Shown here in pieces: positions 5,607 to 10,535 of a stretch of 10,535 nucleotides of DNA. A program made the translations under genes and the position numbers. The stretch is from an uncultured Caryophanales bacterium (GTDB lineage: Bacteria; Bacillota_I; Bacilli_A; RF39; UBA660). The stretch's first letter is position 1; each line of letters opens with the position of its first letter. The stretch spans positions 1 through 10,535 of the forward strand of contig CALCBO010000294.1 in the NCBI GenBank assembly GCA_937897245.1. Reading direction: 5' to 3'. The notes under the pieces were generated by a model. The model saw only the letters and a program-made list of their open reading frames with translations, searched no databases and was not told the origin of the DNA.

Positions 5607-6791
5607 ATGAGTAAAGTAAATGAAGAAGTCATAAATGAGAGAGTTATGGCATTAGATAATAGTATCACGCAAAGCAGTGCTAATCTAATTAATCTTTCTA
5701 GTACTATAGATAGTATTGACAGTGAATATGATGAAATTAAAGGTTTAGATGGGACTCTATTAGATCCAGAGCAAAGCTTTTCAATAGGGCCTATGACCTG
5801 GTACTGGAGAGAAAAGCCCCAAATAAGTGGGGGAGATCAGATAAAAGAAAATACAGCAAAATTTAAGCATAGTTATACCCAATTTAAGGAAGAAATGGAA
5901 AGCTTATACAAAGATTTAGCAGCTGCTAAAGAAGCTGCTGGAAGCATAAAAACTGAAAAAACAGACATAACTGAAAAACTAAAAGAGAAAACAGGAAGTG
6001 GCTCAACTAGCTCTACAGGTTTTGGTGGAGGCGGTGGCGCTGGTGGTGGCGGTGGTGCCGGCGGTGGAGGAGGTTCTGCATCTTATGTGGATTTGTCCTC
6101 AACTACACCTAGACATGACTTTGAAAAAACATATGAACCTGCAGAAATAGAATCAGCTGTATTTACTCCAATTGCCACTAAAGCGGCTGAAACAATAGGT
6201 AGTAAATCATCAGATGTATTTAATAGAGATAAAAATACTAATCCCACAGAACAATTTAGAAAAAGTCAAAATAATAATTCTACTAATAATAGAAGTAATT
6301 CACAGTATAATAATTCCAATAAATCTACTAGATATACTCCAAAAACAAGTAATAATTCAAAAGATACTTATATTAAATCAGAAAATAGTAAACCAGATGG
6401 TAAAACATCAAGAGGAATTTCTTATTCTGGTGGTGGTAGTAGTTACTATTCTCCAGATAGAGAAAATAAAGATAGCTTTTTTGAAGACATTGCCGATTCA
6501 GTTGATGATATTACTAAAGGAGTAACTAAAAATGTTCCGCTTTCTAGTTTAACTGCTACAGAAACACAAGGTATTAGTAAAGCCTCAGCTGTTCCAATTG
6601 CCGCTGGTCTAGGAGCTGCAGGAGCATCAGGGATAGGTTATTCTACTATTCATGGAATGAGAAGCGATGATGACGATGATGATGATGATAGAAAAGAAGA
6701 TGATGATTTATTATTATATCAACAAACCGATGAAACACCAGAACATAAAAAGGCTATAACAAAAGACGATATAGATAAACTGCTTTCTTAA
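5607..6791 (+). CDS. Multi-part surface/secretion-type protein: helical head, Gly linker, Asn/Ser-rich region, Asp8 tail
   Basis: The 394-residue product is modular. Residues 1-128 are mostly helical with a Trp-containing interruption (GPMTWYWREKP, 61-71), like a long WXG/LXG-type head. Residues 140-156 are three runs of five Gly separated by single Ala. Residues 157-205 look ordered. Residues 205-280 are rich in Asn, Ser, Thr and Lys and probably disordered. Residues 290-308 may form an amphipathic helix. AVPIAAGLGAAGASGIGY (328-345) is a weakly hydrophobic Ala/Gly stretch, followed by eight Asp (354-361) and an acidic tail. No signal peptide or enzymatic motif is seen. The start at 5607 follows AGGAGG by 8 bases; the ATG at 5583 overlaps that site and was rejected. 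It closes the run of small helical genes and ends at a strong terminator. The family is not recognised; a type VII-linked substrate or structural partner is the best guess. Confidence 0.6.
   Translation: MSKVNEEVINERVMALDNSITQSSANLINLSSTIDSIDSEYDEIKGLDGTLLDPEQSFSIGPMTWYWREKPQISGGDQIKENTAKFKHSYTQFKEEMESLYKDLAAAKEAAGSIKTEKTDITEKLKEKTGSGSTSSTGFGGGGGAGGGGGAGGGGGSASYVDLSSTTPRHDFEKTYEPAEIESAVFTPIATKAAETIGSKSSDVFNRDKNTNPTEQFRKSQNNNSTNNRSNSQYNNSNKSTRYTPKTSNNSKDTYIKSENSKPDGKTSRGISYSGGGSSYYSPDRENKDSFFEDIADSVDDITKGVTKNVPLSSLTATETQGISKASAVPIAAGLGAAGASGIGYSTIHGMRSDDDDDDDDRKEDDDLLLYQQTDETPEHKKAITKDDIDKLLS
6024..6074 (+). repeat. Short tandem repeat encoding Gly5-Ala units, GC-rich
   Basis: Three imperfect units of GGN codons separated by GCT/GCC encode the glycine linker. 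It is a local GC-rich island in otherwise AT-rich DNA and uses varied Gly codons, so it is maintained at the protein level and is not a simple DNA slippage tract. Confidence 0.75.
6666..6689 (+). repeat. GAT/GAC triplet tract encoding eight aspartates
   Basis: Eight consecutive Asp codons, seven GAT and one GAC, form a microsatellite. Length changes here would alter the number of Asp without shifting the frame. Confidence 0.75.
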
Positions 6792-6819
6792 ATACTGATA
6801 TTTAAATCAGTATTTTTTT
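6790..6819 (+). terminator. Intrinsic terminator closing the small helical protein cassette
   Basis: AAATACTGAT (6790-6799) pairs perfectly with ATCAGTATTT (6806-6815) around a 6-base loop, and the T run extends to 6819. The stem starts within the TAA stop codon at 6789-6791. Confidence 0.85.
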
Positions 6820-6901
6820 ATATAATTTTTTTTAAAAAATATAGTTTTTTTTCGCAAAAAAGAGTATATTATTGTTAGAGTATTTATAAAGGGGTGATAT
6901 T

Positions 6902-7774
6902 ATGACATTATGGCAGAATTTCTGTGAATATTTAAGTCATATCACATATTTAGATCAAAAATTAATTTCTTTAATACTAATGTCAATTTTTATAATCTCA
7001 GTATTTTATCTTATAAAAATAATAGGATCTAAATTAATTCAAAGAAAAACAAATGGTCGAAAAGAGTTTATTTTAAATCAAGTTATAAAAGTCTTTTTAA
7101 ACTTTATTGAAATAATTATATTAGTTGTAATATGGAATAGTTATATTAAGAATTTAATGACTTTAATATCAGTTATCTCAGCCGCTATGACAATAGCACT
7201 AAGAGAAATAATATTAAATTTCTTTAGTGGAATACATATTAAAATAAAAAAACCATTTAAAGTCGAAGATAGAATTCAAGTGAATGATATTATTGGAGAT
7301 GTAATGAATATTTCAACCTTAAGTTTTGATATCTTAGAAGTATCAAATAAAGAACCTCATGGTCAATCAACAGGAATTGTTGTTACATTTCCTAATTCAG
7401 TAGTTTTTCAAGGACCAATTAAGAATCTAAGTAAAGGATTTAAGTACATTTGGGATGAGATAACTATTCCAGTAACTATAGGTAGTAATTTAATAAATAA
7501 TAAACAAGAAATATATAAAATAGTAAATAATATTGAAGTAATTAAAAATATTCCTAAAAAGATGAAAAATCAAATTAAAGAATTAAATACTGAAAATAGA
7601 ATATACTATAATAAGTATGATCCTATAATATACACTAAAATAGTAAATGATCATATAGAGCTAACTGTCAGATATTTAATGCATCCTAAAAAAGCTAGAT
7701 ATATAGAAAGTGTTATTTGGAATAAAATTTATTTAGCTTATAAAGACAAAAGAATAGATTTATATACAAAATAA
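6902..7774 (+). CDS. MscS-family mechanosensitive ion channel
   Basis: The 290-residue protein has three probable membrane helices, at about residues 19-41, 61-79 and 84-112. The third is the Ala/Gly-containing pore helix typical of MscS, ending in REIILNFFSGIHIKIKKPFKVEDRIQV, the most conserved segment of the family. The beta domain follows, with IGDVMNISTLSFDIL and VVTFPNSVVFQGPIKNLSK. MscS channels open under membrane tension and release solutes on hypo-osmotic shock. The length is near that of E. coli MscS (286). AAAGGGG at 6888-6894 is 7 bases before the ATG. The gene follows a strong terminator, so it should have its own promoter; AT-rich DNA at 6840-6890 offers only weak candidates. 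The next gene follows after 29 bases, so the two probably form an operon. Confidence 0.93.
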   Translation: MTLWQNFCEYLSHITYLDQKLISLILMSIFIISVFYLIKIIGSKLIQRKTNGRKEFILNQVIKVFLNFIEIIILVVIWNSYIKNLMTLISVISAAMTIALREIILNFFSGIHIKIKKPFKVEDRIQVNDIIGDVMNISTLSFDILEVSNKEPHGQSTGIVVTFPNSVVFQGPIKNLSKGFKYIWDEITIPVTIGSNLINNKQEIYKIVNNIEVIKNIPKKMKNQIKELNTENRIYYNKYDPIIYTKIVNDHIELTVRYLMHPKKARYIESVIWNKIYLAYKDKRIDLYTK

Positions 7775-7803
7775 GTATAATATTAAAATGAGAGGAGGAC
7801 CAA

Positions 7804-8841
7804 ATGGAAATACTATCTAGTATCAAAGAAAAATTAAAAAAGAAAAAAGAAAAAGTATTATTTGATATTTATATTAAAGAATATGATAAAAGTAACTTTT
7901 ATTTTGCTTTAGTCTACAATAAAAATATAAAAAAGTATAAAGTATTATTTATTCCAATAGATGCTATAGCTAAAAAAGATAACATTGAAGAATACTTTTG
8001 TTATCAATTTATTTTTACTGAAACAGTTGAACGTTTAATTGACAAATTAAAAAAATATGAGTCATATTATCAAGAAGACGATTTTAGAAATAGACAAATA
8101 AAAGAAATTGAATCATATTATATTGAAATAAATAGTCATGCTTTAACTAAAGATTACTCTTTTAAATTTAATCAATTCATTGATGAGGATTGTTTATTCT
8201 TATTTGATATTATAGTAGTATTATTTGAACATGCTCCTCATATAGTTAATGAATTATGTATGAAATTATTAACTTGTTTTCAATCTAAGAGAGAGGCTTT
8301 TCATTATAATGTATCATTAAATAGTAATCTAGATAAAGTATCTAAGTATTTTAAAGATATAAATAAACATACTTATAAACTATCAGATGTTAAATTTTTA
8401 GAACATATAGGAAATCGATATTATGGAGTAATTAATAATAATCTAATAGTTATAGATTATAACAAAGAAAAAGAAATAATTAATATTTCAACAGATAATA
8501 TAGAACCATTAGGAGAAGAAGTATATTTTATAGTAGAAGCCATTAAAAATGAAAAATATAGAGACTTTTATCGACTACAAGTAGTCTCTGAAACAGATGA
8601 TTTTAATAAAAAACAATTGGGTGATTATTATCTATCTTATGGAATATTAGAAGATGAATTTCAAGTAATAGATGCATCAAAACAAGATGTAATACCACTT
8701 AGTCTATTAAAGAAAAAATGTATTAAGATTTTTAATATTGATAAAGAACTAGAAAAAGAATTAGCAGATTACTTAAATAATTCATATGAAGAGTTTAAAG
8801 TAGAAGAACTGTTATCATTTGCACAAGAAATAGATGATTAG
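7804..8841 (+). CDS. Protein of unknown function, 345 residues
   Basis: I do not recognise this protein. It begins with a Lys-rich amphipathic helix (residues 3-18), followed by alternating strands and helices: FDIYIKEYDKSNFYFALVY and KYKVLFIPIDAIAKK suggest a beta sheet domain, and residues 75-170 are mostly helical. From about residue 195 a strand-rich part follows (FLEHIGNRYYGVINNNLIVIDYN, then EEVYFIVEAI and YRLQVVSE), ending in an acidic helical tail. There is no signal peptide, and only one modestly hydrophobic stretch (DCLFLFDIIVVLF, about 137-149), probably a buried helix. It is likely cytoplasmic. AGGAGG at 7793-7798 is 5 bases before the ATG. It lies 29 bases after the MscS gene, so the two are likely co-transcribed. 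No clear terminator was found before htpG. Confidence 0.85.
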   Translation: MEILSSIKEKLKKKKEKVLFDIYIKEYDKSNFYFALVYNKNIKKYKVLFIPIDAIAKKDNIEEYFCYQFIFTETVERLIDKLKKYESYYQEDDFRNRQIKEIESYYIEINSHALTKDYSFKFNQFIDEDCLFLFDIIVVLFEHAPHIVNELCMKLLTCFQSKREAFHYNVSLNSNLDKVSKYFKDINKHTYKLSDVKFLEHIGNRYYGVINNNLIVIDYNKEKEIINISTDNIEPLGEEVYFIVEAIKNEKYRDFYRLQVVSETDDFNKKQLGDYYLSYGILEDEFQVIDASKQDVIPLSLLKKKCIKIFNIDKELEKELADYLNNSYEEFKVEELLSFAQEIDD

Positions 8842-8862
8842 TTCTTTTCTTTTAATATTTCT

Positions 8863-8889
8863 TTAGCACTCTTTCTTGACAACTGCTAA
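8863..8889. promoter_or_regulatory. CIRCE-like operator (HrcA site)
   Basis: TTAGCACTC (8863-8871), a 9-base spacer and AACTGCTAA (8881-8889) match the CIRCE consensus TTAGCACTC-N9-GAGTGCTAA. The left half is perfect and the right half has 7 of 9 bases. The repeat overlaps the -35 box of htpG, the expected place for repression by HrcA when heat stress is absent. Confidence 0.8.
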
Positions 8890-8904
8890 ATAAAATGTTA
8901 TAAG
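8876..8904 (+). promoter_or_regulatory. Near-consensus sigma-A promoter of htpG
   Basis: TTGACA (8876-8881), a 17-base spacer and TATAAG (8899-8904) with TGT just before it form the strongest promoter in the window. Transcription should start near 8911, giving a short leader before GGGAG (8912-8916) and the ATG at 8925. Confidence 0.85.
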
Positions 8905-8924
8905 TATTTATGGGAGATGATTAT

Positions 8925-10535
8925 ATGGCAAAAAAAGCATTTAAATCAGAATCTAAAAGACTATTAGATTTAATGATTAATTCAATTTATACAAATAAGG
9001 ATATCTTTTTACGAGAATTAATATCTAATGCTAGTGATGCTTTAGATAAATTATATTATCGCAGTTTAACTGATAAAAAAATAAAAGTAAAAAGAGAAAA
9101 ACTAGAAATACTTATTGAATATGATAAAGATAATAGAACTCTTACTATTAAAGATAATGGTTGTGGAATGACTAAAGAAGAATTAGAATCTAATTTAGGA
9201 ACTATTGCTAAAAGTGGTTCATTATCTTTTAAAGAGAATATGACTAGTGAAGAAAAAACTAATATTATAGGTCAATTTGGAGTAGGTTTTTATTCAGCGT
9301 TTATGGTCAGCAATAAAATAACTGTAAAATCTAAAAGTATAGATAGTAAAGAGTCATTCATTTGGGAAAGTGAAGGTGCTGATGGTTATACTATTAAAGA
9401 GTTTGATAAAAAGGATAATGGTACTGAAATAACTTTATTTATAAAAGAAAATGATGATGACTTTAACTATGATAAATATCTAGAAGAGTATGAATTAAAA
9501 ACACTTATTAAGAAATATTCAGACTATATTAGTTTTCCAATTAAAATGGAAATAGTTCATCACGAATTAGTAGATGAAGAAAAGAAAGAATATAAAGATA
9601 CTAAAAAGATAGAAACTATTAATAGTATGGTTCCTATTTGGAAAAAACCCAAATCAGAAGTAAGTGATGAAGATTATGATAATTTCTATATGGATAAATT
9701 CAGTGATTATGATAAACCATTAAGTGTTATATCTTCATCAGTAGAAGGGATGACTTCTTATAAAGCTTTATTATTTATTCCCTCACATGCTCCATATGAT
9801 TATTACACTCAAGAATATGAAAAAGGTCTAGCTCTATATTCTAATGGTGTAATGATAATGGATAAATGTGCTGATTTATTACCAGATTATTTTAGTTTTG
9901 TTAAAGGAGTAGTTGATTCTGAAGACTTAAGTCTAAATATATCACGTGAATTACTACAAGAATCACAAAGTTTAAAAAGAATAGCTAAGAATATAGAAAG
10001 TAAAATTAGACGTGAATTAGAAGCTATGATGAAAAATGATCGTGATAAGTATATTGAATTCTTTAAAACCTTTGGAGTACAACTAAAATATGGTGTTTAC
10101 AATAACTATGGTATGGATAAAGATAAATTAAAAGACTTAGTAATGTTCTATTCTAGTAAACATGAAAGATTAATTACCTTAAGTGAATATGTAAAAGAAA
10201 TGAAAGAAGATCAAAAAGATATTTATTATGCATCTGGAGCATCTATTGATAAGATAAAATCATTACCACAAGTAGAACAAGTTTCAGAAAAAGAATATGA
10301 TATCTTATACTTAACTGATTATGTAGATGAATTCTGTATTACTGCTCTACAAGAATATGAAGAAAAGAAATTCATGAATGTAAGTGATGGTAATCTAGAT
10401 TTAGAAACAGAAGAAGAAAAAGAACAAATAGCTGAAGTAAACAAAGATAATGAAGATTTATTAAAAGCAATGACTAAAGAATTAACAGAAGTAAACGAAG
10501 TACGTTTCTCAAATAAATTAAAAACTCATCCAGTA
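8925..10535 (+). CDS. htpG: Molecular chaperone HtpG (Hsp90 family), 3'-partial
   Basis: HtpG is the bacterial Hsp90, an ATP-driven dimeric chaperone of the cytoplasm. The GHKL ATPase motifs are intact: NASDALDKL at residues 35-43 (metal-contacting Asn and the Glu at 31 in [10 protein letters not shown]), DNGCGMT at 77-83, and [13 protein letters not shown] at 116-128. The middle domain follows, with the typical [13 protein letters not shown] stretch near residue 345. The 537 residues present run in one open frame to the window edge, ending at LKTHPV, which in other HtpG proteins is well within the C-terminal dimerisation domain. About 90 residues should be missing. GGGAG at 8912-8916 is 8 bases before the ATG. 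A CIRCE-like site at the promoter suggests heat-inducible control by HrcA. Confidence 0.97.
   Translation, partial: MAKKAFKSESKRLLDLMINSIYTNKDIFLRELISNASDALDKLYYRSLTDKKIKVKREKLEILIEYDKDNRTLTIKDNGCGMTKEELESNLGTIAKSGSLSFKENMTSEEKTNIIGQFGVGFYSAFMVSNKITVKSKSIDSKESFIWESEGADGYTIKEFDKKDNGTEITLFIKENDDDFNYDKYLEEYELKTLIKKYSDYISFPIKMEIVHHELVDEEKKEYKDTKKIETINSMVPIWKKPKSEVSDEDYDNFYMDKFSDYDKPLSVISSSVEGMTSYKALLFIPSHAPYDYYTQEYEKGLALYSNGVMIMDKCADLLPDYFSFVKGVVDSEDLSLNISRELLQESQSLKRIAKNIESKIRRELEAMMKNDRDKYIEFFKTFGVQLKYGVYNNYGMDKDKLKDLVMFYSSKHERLITLSEYVKEMKEDQKDIYYASGASIDKIKSLPQVEQVSEKEYDILYLTDYVDEFCITALQEYEEKKFMNVSDGNLDLETEEEKEQIAEVNKDNEDLLKAMTKELTEVNEVRFSNKLKTHPV

Noticed and set aside
6214..6525. 103-codon frame within the long linker protein
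   Set aside because: It is an out-of-frame reading of the Asn/Ser-rich region, dominated by Ile and Leu from AAT/ATT-rich codons, with no ribosome binding site.
6820..6890. Second hairpin and promoter before mscS
   Set aside because: The runs of T and A (for example T8-CGC-A6) can pair, but such tracts are expected at this base composition. TATATT at 6865-6870 has no matching -35 box, so neither could be called with confidence.

Overview
The window is very AT-rich and reads with the standard bacterial code: TGG encodes Trp, and TGA ends the genes at 213, 619 and 3648. Shine-Dalgarno sites are strong (AGGAGG-like), spacers are short, and promoters look sigma-A-like, often with TGn extended -10 boxes. 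A DUF3603 (YjbA-like) gene lies near trpS, as in Bacillus, and a CIRCE-like operator sits before htpG. Together these suggest a low-GC Firmicute of the Bacilli, probably a small-genome gut or host-associated lineage. The species cannot be named from this sequence.

Layout. (1) 1-890, plus strand: a two-helix membrane protein overlaps a DUF3603-like protein that is split by a frame change near 617, so its C-terminal half lies in another frame. (2) 896-2637, minus strand: trpS, carrying an iron-sulfur-type cysteine motif, ends in its own terminator; beyond it a CFI-box-type cysteine-rich protein has its own promoter. (3) 2737-3648, plus: a stand-alone amidoligase-family enzyme. (4) 3673-4269, minus: a rhomboid intramembrane protease. 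(5) 4435-6791, plus: three small helical proteins of 93-101 residues, two of them with a mid-protein Trp turn as in WXG100 proteins. They are followed by a 394-residue protein with a helical head, a glycine linker, an Asn/Ser-rich stretch, an Ala/Gly hydrophobic stretch and an Asp8 tract. This looks like a type VII secretion-type substrate cassette, but no ATPase or membrane core gene is visible. (6) 6902-8841, plus: an MscS-type channel and an unrecognised 345-residue protein. (7) 8925 to the end: htpG (Hsp90), cut by the window edge, behind a near-consensus promoter whose -35 box is overlapped by a CIRCE-like repeat.

How the genes may work together. The trpS, DUF3603 and htpG genes are housekeeping. 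The block at 4435-8841 is the accessory-looking part: the small helical proteins and the long linker protein probably form or accompany a secreted or surface assembly, and the channel and unknown gene may or may not belong with them. Convergent genes share hairpin terminators that include their stop codons, which shows a tightly packed genome. I see no tRNA, rRNA, insertion sequence, CRISPR array or phage gene, and no gene-free stretch above 300 bases.
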